Shown: positions 1 to 11,330 of the stretch, one piece after another | Layout: each line of letters opens with the position of its first letter | Numbering within the stretch: the stretch's first letter is position 1 | Source of the DNA: Dendrolimus kikuchii | Lineage: Eukaryota; Arthropoda; Insecta; Lepidoptera; Lasiocampidae | Direction: 5' to 3' | Length of the DNA stretch: 64,000 bases | Assembly: GCA_019925095.2 (NCBI GenBank) | Contig: CM034409.1 | Coordinates: 6,575,001 to 6,639,000 of the forward strand | Made by a program: the position numbers and the translations under genes | Notes under the pieces: generated by a model | Told to the model about the DNA's origin: nothing | Seen by the model: the letters and a program-made list of their open reading frames with translations, nothing else | The model's database searches: none

Positions 1-780
1 GTTCCAGCTTTATTAAGACTACATCGAAATGTATATACGTGTGAAAATCAGCGGAAATTTATCAAATCAAACTGTTTATATTCCATAGATAATTTGGTTG
101 TGACACATATGAACACAAGAGGCCTTGTGCCGGAGTGTTCCTCTACATATAAACACGACGCGGATATTAAGTTCTTATTCTGTCATAATTTTGAAAATGA
201 ACAAAGAAAGAAAATAAAACATAAAACAAAAATGATGAAATACACAAAAATAAAAACAAAAAATACCCGTGACAAGCGTGTGAGTCAGAAAAAGGAGAAT
301 AAGTAATAAAAAAAATAGGAAATATTTAAATATGATGACGATGCTACGAGAGAAGACTTTTCAGTAAGTTACAGCATCAGTGGAGCGTGCTAATTAAATT
401 AATTAATTACAAGAGGCCAGCTTTAAGTCGATTATTTTATTCGCTCAACTAACCTCAGTTCTCGTTATACAAGGCTCTTACTACTGCAATTCGATTTAAT
501 ATTATTTCACAAACTTACATTTACATGTCACCAAAAGAACTTAAATTAATTTCGAAATAAACCACTTTGAAACTGGAAGCACTACTTTTCCTTAAACAGC
601 TATGCCTAAAGCATCTATATGCACATATTTAAGTGTTATGTTAGGTATATATATGATTGACATTTATCAATAAATTATATCTCGTATGTATGTATATATC
701 ATAACATTTAAGTTTGTTTTTTAAAAATCTTAGAACAATCTTACAAAAGAATTGTAACGAAATCTACATTTCCAGATTAG
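1..780. other. AT-rich sequence without a recognisable gene
   Basis: I see only short AT-rich reading frames and no domain, splice structure or repeat that I can name. Confidence 0.5.
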
Positions 781-925
781 CTTAGAGTAGCCATAAGTCA
801 GGTTGACTAGAAGAGATCGCTCTGAGCGATAACGCCGCCTATTGTTCTGCCTAAAAATAAAAAATTATAATTAATACATTGTGTCTGTTATATTGGTAAT
901 CAATAAAGTGTTATCTATCTATCTT
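781..925 (+). repeat. Dispersed LINE 3'-end-like repeat (family G)
   Basis: The segment carries the core 'gaagagatcgct..agcgataa.gccgcctattg' and ends in a short simple repeat (tatctatctatc). The same core recurs at 28365-28490, in part near 32573, and inverted near 53075-53135. A conserved block followed by a simple-sequence tail suggests the 3' end of a LINE, but the clade cannot be named from this alone. Confidence 0.5.
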
Positions 926-2270
926 TGTCGCAGTCCACGAACTATGAAGAGTTCCTTAAAAGTAATAAATTTGTACTGTTTTCGCCTTTTGCTACGAAAC
1001 TCTAAATAATATTTATAAAATTACTCCTAATTTCCTTACGGGATTGTCTAGCGATATTTACATGTTTCCACTTAATTTGTGTATATAAACACAATCTTTT
1101 TTGAGAAAAATGACAGACGGATATACTTCTTGCTAATAGAGCTATAAAACTAAAAAACTAGATCATTAAGAATTGAAGAAAGAACATAAATGCAGAATAC
1201 ATTTTTGCGAAAACACATTGTTCAAACACATAAAAATAAATACATATGTTTATGAAATAAAATTTATTTGCGTGTGATATAGTACATAATAATCATACAT
1301 ACAGGGCGTACAAATTACACTGCCTTGTACAATTGGGTAAAATTTAAATACTATTGCCGTGACCACAGAAAATATTTATTAGGTTATGGTTTTATTGATG
1401 TCAAAATAATTATGAATTAATTATGACGAGAAAAAAGTGAGAACCAGTAGTATATGATAATTATAGCGCTCAGAGCAACCTCATACAATGGCGCTCATAG
1501 TCAATGTATTATAAATACTATCTTGTTAAAATATCCGTGAAATGAAGATGAAGAGTAGTAACCTTGTGTCTATGTCACGGAACTCCTCACGTTTGAGTGG
1601 GTCCATGGATGATTTGGATTCACAATTGGACCCGGTAGGTGGCGCTATGCTACGATCAGGTTCAACAGTTTTATTTCCCTCTGATATTCAGTGCCAACCC
1701 CGACTCATTGATTAATATTTGACCCATCGCATAGACCTAATTTAAATAATAACAAATTCAAATAATACTTAACAACATACATACCTACTAACGCATTAAC
1801 TAGAAAGTAACATAATATAGGAAACGTAAAATAGATATGACAAACAGTTACAAGGAAAAAAGCAAAGCAATAAAAGACGGACGGACATGATAACCACCCA
1901 AAGGATCCGTTTCAATTAAAATCGCTACGGATCCCTAAGAACATGAAGAATCTGTTAGATTAAAATTAATAAAGAGACAGTCCCGTACATAAATCGGGCA
2001 TATGTACCGTCGACCTCATGAATATTCCAAGCCAGCTTGATTTATTACGGTCTGGTTTCCGTCTCACTCCAGATTTATGCCCGTAGAGTGCTGGACCACC
2101 GTTCCGGATGACCGTAACTAATAATAAAGCTTACGCTGTGGTTGAATAATTATTCTGGATAAACATTATATGTATTTTGTCCATCTTAACTATCGTCAAG
2201 CAAGTCAAAAGTTAGAAGTATCATAAAGCGAAGGAGACAGAAAAAGAAGATACTTCAAAGCGTCTCACGG
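926..2270. other. Non-coding sequence with one antisense repeat fragment
   Basis: No gene is apparent. Positions 1598-1662 are an inverted fragment of repeat family B, recognisable by 'cccggtaggtggcgct'; plus-strand copies lie at 2271, 5488, 11008 and 42667. The rest looks like unique AT-rich sequence. Confidence 0.4.
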
Positions 2271-2400
2271 TCTACTAGCGGTCTCGGCAAACGTTGTCCT
2301 GCCCTGAAGAAATAAAATTCTAGAACCCGATTCCAGCGCCACCTGCCGAGTCTAATTGTGAATCTAAACCATCCCCGGGCCCACTCAAACACTATTTTTT
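2271..2400 (+). repeat. Dispersed repeat family B
   Basis: It starts with 'ctagcggtctcggcaaacg' and continues with 'agaacccgattccagcgcc' and 'cccactcaaacac'. The same order of blocks is seen at 5488-5572, 11008-11330 and 42667-42880. This is a non-autonomous interspersed family of unknown class. Confidence 0.55.
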
Positions 2401-2439
2401 TACACCTTGCGTTACATTAATGAAGATTTAGTAGAGATC

Positions 2440-2605
2440 CCTGATTTTATCTTGTAATAAATATAGCCTATTAATCTGGGATAATGCAGCATTATAATGG
2501 TGAAAGAAGTTTTGAAATCGGCTCAGTAGTTTTTGAGTTTATTAATGCACAAACAAATAAAAAATGAAAATGTTTCCTCCATATAATATTAGTATAGACA
2601 AGCGT
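2440..2605 (+). repeat. Dispersed repeat family C (uninterrupted copy)
   Basis: The segment 'tattaatctgggataatgc' to 'atataatattagtatagac' matches 5675-6140, where the same repeat is split by a polyA LINE fragment. It therefore serves as the empty site for that insertion. Confidence 0.5.
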
Positions 2606-2627
2606 AGAAAAGTATAGCATATCTTAT

Positions 2628-2873
2628 ACTAATATATAAAGCTGAAGAATTTGTTTGTTTGCTTGAACGCGTTAATCTCGGGAACTACTGGTCTGATTTG
2701 AAAAATTCTTTCAGTGTTAGATAGACCATTTATCGAGGAAGTTTATTATAGGCTATATATCATCACGCTAAGACCAATAGGAGTGGAGCACCAATGAAGA
2801 ATGTTTCAAAATCGGGATTTTTTTAAACTTTTTTTACTATTCCACGCGGACGAAGTCGCAGGCAGAAGCTAGT
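2628..2873 (-). repeat. Dispersed repeat with 'tagct..gcgacttcgtccgcg' head
   Basis: Read on the minus strand it starts 'ctagcttctgcctgcgac', followed by 'ttcgtccgcgtgg', and ends in 'tatattagtata'. Related heads occur at 18487, 26173 and 37945, and inverted at 53597-53800. This is a common style of non-autonomous repeat in insects; its class is not determined. Confidence 0.45.
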
Positions 2874-3005
2874 AATAAATAAAGTAAGAGTAGTGTTAAT
2901 AAAGAAGTAAATGTAATAAAAACACAAAAGATGTTACTATGTAGATTGTAAGTACCACTGCCTATGTGTATAACACAATAAATAAGTAATAGATAAATAT
3001 ATTCA

Positions 3006-5417
3006 CAATTCATAAAGGATATTCACACGTATACATGGAGAATGAATGATCAGAAAAGTATGATTGATCTGATTTTAATTGATAGTCGCCTCCGAAACAC
3101 AATAATGGATACAAGAGCCTACAGAGGCCCCACTCTTGAAACGGACCACTACCTGGTGATAAGCCGGTTTGTGGGCCTTTTCAAGAAGTGGAGACACTGG
3201 CGAGTGCGTACCAATTTCGGGGAGCTTGAAAGAATAAAGTGTGAAAAATTGGAAGATGTTAGTATAAGGAGTATGTATGCGCGCCTAGTCGAAGAAAGGC
3301 TTGCAAAAGCGGACTTCTCCGACTTAGATGTGGATAATGACTGGGATAGTATGAAGGAAAGTATAGTGGAAAGCGCAAAAGAAGCATGTGGATGCGCGAA
3401 GAGGCACATAACAACGAAAGGTGATGAATGGTGGGACGCAGATGTTAAATCCAGCGTAGAGAGAAAGAGAAAAGCCTGGCTGGATTATGTTGCTTCCTTG
3501 CAACAGAATGACAGTATGAAAGAGATGAAGAAAGAAATTTATCGCCTCTGCAAGAATGAAACCAAAGCTTTAGTGAAAGAGAAGCGTGAAAGAATAAAAT
3601 TGAAAGAAGAAGAGAAGCTGACGGAGAACTTCGAGGCGAATACCAAACTCTTTTGGAGAGAGGTTAAGAAGTCTCGGGGTTGTTCGTCAGCTTCCAGAAT
3701 GGAAAGAATAAAATCTAAAGCAGGGGACGTTCTTGCTAACCCACAAGAGGTATTAGCGCGATGGAGTGAATATTTTAGAGAAATGTATGATGATATCCCG
3801 GATGCTGGCACCACGACTGAGTCTGTGACCGACTCCGAGGAGTCAGCATCCGAGATCACTTTGGAAGAGATCGAATGGTCGATAAGAAGTCTGAAAAATG
3901 GAAAGGCAGTAGGAATCGATAGTGTGTCTGCTGAGATGATCAAATATGGTGGAACCTGCGTCCGGGACGCTTTCCTGTCCTTATGCAACTTGTGCTGGAG
4001 GACGGGAAAGGTTCCCAAGGACTGGAGGCGCGCTGTCATCGTGCCCTTGTATAAAGGCAAGGGGTCACGTATGGAGTGCGCCAGCTACAGGGCCATCAGT
4101 TTGATCAGCACAGCATCTAAAGTGTATGCGAAGATTATTGAAAAGAGAATGAGAGTTGTATCCGATGGATTACTGTGGGATGCACAAGGTGGTTTCAGAA
4201 ATGGAAGGGGATGTATGGATCAAGTTTTCTCTCTCCGCAATATCGTAGAGAAGCAGCTGGCTATGGGCCGGAAGGTTTTCTGCGGTTTTGTGGATCTAGA
4301 GAAAGCATTTGACAGGGTTGTGCGGAAGGACCTCTGGGACATATTGCCCGGATATGGGATTAATGGCCAATTGATGCGTGCTGTGCAGTCCACTTACGAG
4401 GGCTGTATGGCATGCGTGCGAGTGGAAGGCAGCCTGTCGCCCTGGTTTGACGTCAATATTGGCGTCCGCCAGGGCTGCGTGCTGTCGGCTTTGCTGTTCA
4501 TCCTATATCTGGACGATTGTCTCCAGAGAATAAGATTGATGGATGTTGGGGTGCGGATGAGTGATCTACTTGTAAGCACCTTGCTTTATGCGGATGATGC
4601 CGTGCTTTTAGCCGAATCGCCATCAGAACTGCAAACACTAGTCACAATGATGAAAGATGACTGTCAGGCGAGAGGCTTACATTTGAATGCGAAGAAAACA
4701 AAGGTTATGGTGTTTGAAAGAGAAGAAACCAGAACGAATGCAAGGATAATGGTCGATGATGTTATGCTGGAGCAAGTGAATGAGTTTGTATATCTTGGAT
4801 GTGCTTTTAGCAGGGATGGAAGGTACACCGCTGATATAGAAAGAAGAGTGAATTTGGGGAATAGTTTAAATGGAGCGTTAGGTAAACTTCTAGGCGCTAA
4901 GAACCTCAGCCAGAAGGCCCAGCTCGCCGTACACAACGCGGTGCTGGTACCTACGCTCACGTATGGAAGCTAGAGTTGGGTATGGAAGAAAGAGCATGAA
5001 AGTAGAGTAAACGCGGTCGAGATGCGAGCACTGCGCAATATCTGCGGAGTGACGCTCGCGGACCGCGTTCGTAATACCGAAGTAAGAAAGAGAGTTGGTC
5101 TGAAAGAGAGTGTCGGGGTGAAGGTAAGGAAAGGAATGCTCCGGTGGTTCGCGCATGTGGAAAGAATGCATGATGAAAGAATGACTAAACAGATATACAA
5201 TGCAAAAGTGGATGGATGCAGAAGTCGTGGAAGGCCACGACACACCTTCCATGATCAAATTGATCGTGTACTAGCAGAAGGTGATGTCAGGAGCCTTAAG
5301 AACAGACGAGCTTGCATGACAAGAGTTATGAATGTCAAAGAGGCAAGTGAGGTGTGTAAGAATAAGCCTAAATGGCACTCTGTTGTTCGTGCCTACCCCG
5401 CGAGGGAACTGGCGTGA
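3006..5417 (+). pseudogene. RTE endonuclease/reverse transcriptase ORF with one internal stop
   Basis: The open frame enters at the truncation point with the end of an APE-type endonuclease (IHTYTW, then TDHYLV, the conserved SDH-like motif at about 3145). The reverse transcriptase follows: RAVIVPLYKGKG, GFRNGRG, VDLEKAFDRV (motif A), GVRQGCVLSALLF (motif B) and the catalytic YADD at about 4587-4598. A single TAG at 4971-4973 interrupts the frame; translation in the same frame resumes at once and runs to TGA at 5415-5417 through the C-terminal region (WFAHVERM, SRGRPR). Apart from missing its N-terminus and having one nonsense codon, the ORF is undamaged, suggesting a recent insertion. It is inactive as it stands. 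Confidence 0.85.
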
Positions 5418-5441
5418 AGTTATGTATGTATGTATGTATGT
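3006..5441 (+). mobile_element. RTE-type non-LTR retrotransposon, 5'-truncated
   Basis: The 2.4-kb insertion is flanked by a 15-bp direct repeat with one mismatch, 'agataaatatattca' at 2991-3005 and 'agataaatatgttca' at 5442-5456. The 3' end is a short run of the tetramer tatg with almost no 3' UTR, which is characteristic of the RTE clade. The left end falls inside the endonuclease domain, so the copy is 5'-truncated. At least five shorter copies of the same 3' end occur at 31890, 50870, 58968, 60732 and 63656, so the family has been prolific here. Confidence 0.85.
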
Positions 5442-5487
5442 AGATAAATATGTTCAATAAAATAAGTACCATAGAATAAAGAAGATA

Positions 5488-5572
5488 AAAATCTAGAACC
5501 CGATTCCAGCGCCATCTGCCGTGTCTAATTGTGAATCTAAACCACTCCGGAACCGACTCAAACACAAGTAAA
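5488..5572 (+). repeat. Dispersed repeat family B, short copy
   Basis: Contains 'tctagaacccgattccagcg' and 'gactcaaacacaa', as in the copies at 2271 and 11008. It lies immediately downstream of the RTE element. Confidence 0.5.
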
Positions 5573-5700
5573 TTTCATCAAAATCGTAAAACGTGATTCC
5601 AGCGTCAAATATTTTGTTTAAATTGATGGGTTATATTATTGAAGTTTTAGTAGTATTTTTTTTTGCCTTATATTAATCAGAGATAACGTAGCATTCGAAT

Positions 5701-6033
5701 TGTTTGCAGGGGCCCTCTAGCATCTAGGGAGCAGAGGAGTCTTCATCCCTATTGACAAAGTGAGTTTGCCTCTCCCGAGGCATTATCAAGCACTGATGCG
5801 CTAGGATCAGCGTGGGCGTATCTACGTTCTAAGTCTCACGCTCTTCCTGCCATAAGCGCGGGGCACATGCGAGGAGGATGGTTTTAGTGGAGTATTGAGT
5901 TGTCGAGTCTCCACACAAGCCGGTGATTTGACTCTGGTGCCCATTCGTGGTGTCACCTCTCGTCGCTTTGGTCTAATCCCTAGTAAAGGACCCGGTAATG
6001 TGTGAAATGCATTTCCCCTGCCTGAAAAAAAAA
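5701..6033 (+). mobile_element. PolyA LINE 3' UTR fragment inside repeat family C
   Basis: The 333-bp insert ends in a run of A and is flanked by near-identical direct repeats, gcattcgaat (5691-5700) and gcattccaat (6034-6043). The host repeat on both sides matches the uninterrupted copy at 2440-2605. There is no coding sequence; the sequence style (scheme 'gagtctccacacaagc' then polyA) looks like the 3' UTR of an R1-type or similar LINE, but the clade is not certain. Confidence 0.65.
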
Positions 6034-6433
6034 GCATTCCAATGGTGAAAGTATTTTTGATATCGGTCCACTACTTTTTGAGTTTATTCGTTACAGACAT
6101 ATAAAAATACAAACCTCTATAATATTATTAGTATAGATATATAGGTATAATAGACATTTATAAAAAAAGTAAGTTCTTGAAAAACACAAAAGCAACCAAA
6201 GAAATAGATGTTTTTCTACAACAATTCTAATTCAACAATCCTAATTGCTTGGCACCGACTTAATAAGTATAACAATAAAAGACCACAAACATCGCATTTC
6301 TAGCTTCTCTACCTTCTAGGATGGACTCCCTGAAACACCTCCTTAATCAGACTAGACGTTACAACCTAAATACAAGTTCGCCTAAAATAACAGACTTCAG
6401 CAAATACTAATCCACTTAACAGGCATACGTGAG

Positions 6434-6643
6434 GTGGAATTTATAGGCGGTACCCACGACCCTATAAATCTCATCTCTACCGAGAACATTGAGTACGAAT
6501 TGCTGGAAGAGTTTATAGTAACGAAATTAACTACAAATTTTATTGTTTATGAGATGATGGGGCTGATGTGCCAATGTGGCAAAGTCCCAAAAAAAGAGAA
6601 AACATATTTAAAATCTAAAAACATAATTAGGAAATGGGCATGA
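6434..6643 (+). other. Unrecognised 69-codon reading frame
   Basis: The frame (begins MEFIGGTHDP) has no domain, no splice signals and no promoter that I can see. It could be chance or a worn repeat fragment. I do not claim it is a gene. Confidence 0.15.
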
Positions 6644-6680
6644 ACTATAAGGTGCAGCGCACAACAAGCGCTATCCGCTT

Positions 6681-6998
6681 TCTATCCGTGCAGGAACGGA
6701 GAAAGAATACAATTTCCTGCGGCCGGGCGGCCTGTCGTAAGAGGCGACTAAACAACCCACAGCCAGCCAGGTGGTAGGGCATTTGCCCGACTGGATGGCG
6801 ACCACCCTGATCTAGAGTATGCCGCCATAACAACCTTGTGTTGTGTTCCGGCATTAGTGACCAGGTTCCAGTCTCCTTTAAGAGAGCAGCAGCGCATTTG
6901 TAGCACCTTTGTTGTGGCAAATGTCCATAGGCGATGGTAACCGCTTTCCATCAAGTGGGCCGTCTGCCTGTCTGCTGAACTCCTGCAATAAAAAAAAG
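6681..6998 (+). mobile_element. SINE-like retroposon family A, near full length
   Basis: The copy runs from 'gtgcaggaacggagaaag' through 'ggccgggcggcctgtcgtaa' to the tail 'gatggtaaccgctttccatc', 'gggccgtctgcctgtctgc' and 'caataaaaaaaa'. About ten copies of this roughly 310-bp unit occur in the window in both orientations. The A-rich end marks the 3' side. It has no coding capacity. I see no clear tRNA-type promoter, so the SINE label rests on size, copy number and tail. Confidence 0.7.
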
Positions 6999-7596
6999 AG
7001 CGACAGAAAACAAAAACCTACGTTTGTCGTCAACAAAGACAATAAAACAAGACGAATTATCGTTCCTTAAATAACTCTTTAAGTCAACGTCAACAAATAT
7101 CGTAAAAATTGTTTATGTTCTCTAATTTTTAAATAATATTATAATATATTATTTAAATGAGACTTGCGTCCATAATATGTTTTAGTACACAAGAAATTTA
7201 ATAACTGATTGTTAGTATAAGTATGTGGCCTTCCGGCACATTAAATAATGACACCATCGTTTGAACATGTCGTAGATACACGAACGACGAAGATGCGCGG
7301 GCGCAGCCTGCTACCGCGTGCGCCTGCGCGACGTAACGGGTATCGCCCGTGGACACGCACCCGACTCGTTCGATCGGCAGTGCAACTCAATGACCTTGTA
7401 AAGTTTCACGCGTACATACCGTCTTGCGCTCGCAATATATTCTTGTCATGTGTTTGTATTAATTTAATATTATATAATAAATTTATATAACCATAAGTCA
7501 TATTCGCTAATAAAAAATTTCATCTCCTTCTATTTTGTGAATGTCATTTGGTGTTGGAACTTTGGAAGGCTACGCCGCCTATGCCGTACTACCCAT

Positions 7597-8253
7597 CTTT
7601 TTTTTTTATACAGGGGAAATCCGTTTGAGGACCGTGAGCTGCGCGAGGGGGGAAGGTCGCGGCCCGTGTGTGGGATTCGCCAGGTCGGGGTGGCAATAGC
7701 ACCCCACGTGTGACGTGTGAGATGCTATTGCCACGCCGCGGTTAGGGATACCCACTAAAACCCCTGTCCGATCCCCAACGTCCTTTGCGGGCTGGCCTCA
7801 CCATTTGTTAGCCGGAGATCTGGGTCTCTCCGGCTCCTCTAGCTCACTGCGAGGTGAGAGGGGGCGCGCGGATCGGGGCGCGTCCCTCCTCTCCGGCCTT
7901 TATGTGCGGGCGGCTCCGGTTTCCCCGTCGGTCGCCCGCACAGCCGTAGCCTACGGTGGCTGGAGGTCGTTATGGACGACCCTCCGACGCCGCCGCCGGC
8001 TCTGTCGGGAAGGGGGCGTGGCGGACTGCTCCCTCTCCCGCTCCGTCGCTTCGTTCGCGGACATGACGGTTTCACAGAAGAAGACTACTGCGTCCCACGC
8101 GTCGGCGCTCCCGACCATGGCCTTAACCACGGCAGGGAGGGACAAATCCGCCCCGATGGGCGCGACAAGATCGCGGCGCTGCTCGTCCCAGGCTGTACAC
8201 ACCTAGAGGGTGTGCAGCGCCGTATCTTCGTCACCGCCGACGCAGTGGTAGCT
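7597..8253 (-). mobile_element. R1-clade LINE 3' end, 5'-truncated
   Basis: The polyA end is at the left (poly-T on the plus strand near 7598). The insert is flanked by gtactacccat (7586-7596) and gtaccacccat (8254-8264), an 11-bp duplication with one mismatch. It is GC-rich compared with its surroundings, as R1-type elements often are. A long GC-rich 3' UTR follows the coding end. Related 3' ends lie at 19736-20300 (plus) and 39405-39560 (minus). Confidence 0.75.
7951..8253 (-). pseudogene. C-terminal end of R1-type ORF2
   Basis: The minus-strand frame reads YHCVGGDEDTALHTL, a stop, then VCTAWDEQRRDL and on to AWDAVVFFCETVMSANEATERERE. The first part fits the Cys-His zinc motif at the C-terminus of R1-clade ORF2 (C-x-x-C..H-x4-C), cut at its first cysteine by the 5' truncation. 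One in-frame TAG lies inside the motif. The acidic/basic helix ending in ERERE recurs in the two other R1-type fragments of the window. Confidence 0.7.
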
Positions 8254-8451
8254 GTACCACCCATAAACACCAAAACACACCGACCCCCTACAAGTACAAT
8301 AAAAAAAGTAACATTTATTTAGCGGCTCACTGTCGTTTTTTTAATTAATATTTATACTATTTTATTCCAATTCTATTTGATTTTCATTCTGTCTACAGAA
8401 GTCACTTCCAGCACTTATACATCTTGGCTATATCACAGACGATCTTCCCAG

Positions 8452-8459
8452 TATAAAAG
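8452..8459 (+). promoter_or_regulatory. Isolated TATA-box-like element
   Basis: 'cagtataaaaggacgcgc' is a strong TATA context followed by a GC-richer stretch with cacat repeats. I find no coding exon downstream before the repeat at 8770, so it may belong to a retroelement or to a first exon whose gene is out of view. Confidence 0.25.
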
Positions 8460-8769
8460 GACGCGCTCACGTAACTGCTGAACGCGTCACATCACATCAC
8501 ATCATAACACGTTACGCGTTACGATAACGCACGTTTGTGTTCGATGTAGCGGCACTGATACGTGTTAAGGGTAAGGAACGGCACAAGCGGTTTCTTTTCG
8601 CGATTCATGTTACTACGTATATAAGCTAGCAGAAAATGTATAGTAATTCATTTAGAACATATTATCTTTACTTTAATCATTACCTGATTGAAGGATGAAT
8701 GAAGTTATCGAAGATTGAAAGTTGTTGAAGTGAAGGTTGCGTGTTCGTTACTTGAGGGTCACCAATGAA

Positions 8770-8985
8770 GGGAGTGCCCCGTATAATGTGTGGAGGAGCG
8801 AGATAGAATGCTCCTCCGTCTCAAAGGAAGATCTTCCAGTGAGGCTATTGTTGTTCCCCGCAGGCCTAGGCCCTTCTGCTATTATTGAAAATTTGTATAT
8901 ATTCTTTGTACGTTTCGGGAAACCTTTGCGACCTCAATTATTGTACAGCGCCATCTATTAACTTCTAAGTGTTCCACTACATCTG
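8770..8985 (+). repeat. Dispersed repeat family H (uninterrupted copy)
   Basis: It matches, in inverted orientation, 32665-32854 plus 33474-33510. Diagnostic blocks are 'ggaagatcttcc', 'cgtttcgggaaacc' and 'tacagcgccatctatt'. It has no insertion between the blocks that flank the element at 32855-33465, so it is that element's empty site. Confidence 0.7.
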
Positions 8986-9790
8986 TATAATCTATTGGAA
9001 TTATAGGTTACAGATAAAAAGGTTGTTATACGCTATCATAGTTCTTACAATTCACGACATCGGGTTTTACTTGTAGTAAACGCGTATCTGTGTGCGTGAT
9101 ACTAAAAGCAGGTATGACTGGACAGCAGTAGTGTGGACTTCATACAACTGGATTTCCCATAGCCTACCTTTAAGAAACTAGCGAGCAAAAGGTTGAATAA
9201 TCCCTGAATTTATTGGTACTTATATTTTTTATTCGTACATATAATATTACTGTATTACTATCTCTTACGCTCGGCGGCTTTCCACAGGTATTAGATGAAA
9301 TATTAACTTATAAGCCGATCGGGCACCGGTTTTTGTTTCAAAATATGCGGTAAGATTGCAAAATTAAAAATACGAATTGTAATAAGGAAATACATCGCGA
9401 ATTGACGTTTTTTTAAACAGCGGTGTAGCTGGCGCTTGCATCATACAGTATTTTTTTTCAACCGGCTTACCCAAGCCGAATTTCCACCCCACGCCACTGC
9501 TGGACGGCACGCTTGTAACACTTTCCACCACAAGTAAAACGCGCTCGTTTTCGTGAAGTTCAATAGCTATACTGGTGTAGTAAAGTCGCGAAGGTATTAA
9601 ATAGAAACAACCATTATATAAGTAACTTGAGGATGATAAAACGCTAGTGTCATCCCCGTCTATGCATCCTTAATAACTGGTACTGGTGATGACCAATATT
9701 GTGTCCTTAGGACCAGCTTGTTGACGTCTGCGGTGGCCGTATAGTACTGTACAGAAAGAGAGTCGGGGATGAAAGAAAGTCCCACTTATG
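8986..9790. other. Non-coding sequence
   Basis: No gene, repeat match or structured element was recognised here. Confidence 0.4.
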
Positions 9791-9799
9791 CATTTCTTT

Positions 9800-10092
9800 T
9801 TCATTGCTGGAGGGAGAAAGTGGTTACCGTCTCCTATAGATATTTGTAACACCAGGACTTCACTTTGCTATTAGAATATTGTCAGAATGATCGACCACTG
9901 GCATCATAATCGTTGTTGACGCCAGTGTTCGACCATTTTGACGGTAGTAGAATTGGGTCCCTGAGGTGCTGCACATATGCTACCGACTTCGAAAAAGGGA
10001 TTGGTGCTTGGCTACTGATGCCGAAACACAAGGGTATTATAGCGGCATACTCTAGACCAGGGCCCCAATTCTGCTATTACTATCTCGTCAAA
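9800..10092 (-). mobile_element. Degenerate SINE-like family A copy with flanking inverted repeats
   Basis: Blocks of family A can be seen on the minus strand ('gtggttaccgtctcctatag', 'ctactgatgccgaaacacaa', 'ggcatactctagacca'). They are interrupted near 9855-9960. The segments 'gtagtagaattgggtcc' (about 9945) and 'ggccccaattctgctat' (about 10060) form an inverted pair; a similar 'ggggcccaattcgtcaaaat' occurs at 22720. The pair may be the ends of a separate small TIR element. Confidence 0.45.
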
Positions 10093-10523
10093 ATCGCCAC
10101 ACACTATCGTCTCAATCGTAGGTTTCCCTGATTTCCGTATTCTGTTAATTTCAATGGCACGCCTCTTCTCTTTATACATATATATAGGAGAAAACTCGCT
10201 AAATAATGTTTGAAATTTTTTATAGCTTTTCAATATTCATTTTGGCTAACGACACTTCTGCTAATCTATATCGAGAAGATATTGTGGATTTAGTAGAATA
10301 CGAATTTTTGATACTATCACAATGGAATCATATTTTAAATATACACGCAACACCAAGATATTGGAATAGCAGTTGAGCCCCAGGGGTGGTTGTCATCTAG
10401 ATCAACAGGCTGTGGATTACTTTGTTTATTATTTTGCAACTTTAAAAACATGAATAAAAAACGGAAATATTTATTTATTTATTATTTAACAAAATTGGGT
10501 CGTTTTGGTGTTACGCCAAAATG

Positions 10524-10594
10524 AAGGTTTGCACTGAAAATCAGCGTTGTGTCGGATATAATTCCGGCACAGAAATATTCTGAGTGCAAACCTT
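10524..10594. repeat. Stem-loop with 12-bp perfect arms
   Basis: The arm aaggtttgcact (10524-10535) pairs exactly with agtgcaaacctt (10583-10594), and pairing continues inward with mismatches. Function is unknown; similar stem-loops are frequent in insect interspersed repeats. Confidence 0.5.
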
Positions 10595-11007
10595 GTTTGT
10601 TGAAAACGCGGCGTATAAATTCTCAAAAAATGCTCTATGTATGTATAATGTATAAGAAATGTAATTACGTCGCAATTTCTTCAAATGTTTTTTTTCTTTT
10701 CTCACTTTTCTAGAAACATAAATAGCAATGTAGAAGGAGTTTAATGCTATTATCTCTTTTATAAAGCTCTTTGCAGATTTAATTTGAACAGCTTTCAGCG
10801 CTACCCATGATAGCTTAGTAAAGTAAACTAACCGCTCTGCTATCGAAAGCACATTTAAAATTCACAGTCACGCGTGGCGTACGTCCGGCGCAGTGAACGT
10901 GTTATAACTCATGCACAGAGAACTCCAATATGTGTTCGCTGGTTTTCAGTAGAAAAGCTATTTGTATATAGGGACATACACTGCCAATCCTTATTAATAT
11001 TATAAAC

Positions 11008-11330
11008 TGGCGGCCCCGGCAAACGTTTTCCTGCTCTGAAAAAACAAAAATCTAGGACCCGATCCCAGCGCCACTTACCGGTTCTAATTTTGAATCTAAG
11101 CCATCCGGGAACCCACTCAAACACACAAAAACAAAATCACCAAAATCGGTCCAGGTGGTTAGAAGGATTCTAGAACCCGATCTCAGCGCCACCTACGGGT
11201 AAAAAGTATCCTATGTCCGTCTCCTGGTTCTAAGCTACCTCCCCACCAATTTTCAGCCTAATCGGTGCAGCCGTTCTTGAGTTATAAATAGTGAAACTAG
11301 CACGAGTTTCTTTTATATATATAGATAGAT
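11008..11330 (+). repeat. Dispersed repeat family B, longest copy
   Basis: It begins 'ggcggccccggcaaacg', contains two blocks with 'cccgatc.cagcgccac', and ends 'ctttta' followed by 'tatatatagatagata'. It contains no coding region. This is the most complete B copy in the window. Confidence 0.55.

Noticed and set aside
3149..4960. Several minus-strand frames under the RTE ORF
   Set aside because: Antisense shadows of the reverse transcriptase.
7805..8322. Long GC-rich frames on both strands
   Set aside because: They overlap the R1-type ORF2 end and its GC-rich 3' UTR; only the minus-strand frame at 7951-8253 matches a known protein pattern.
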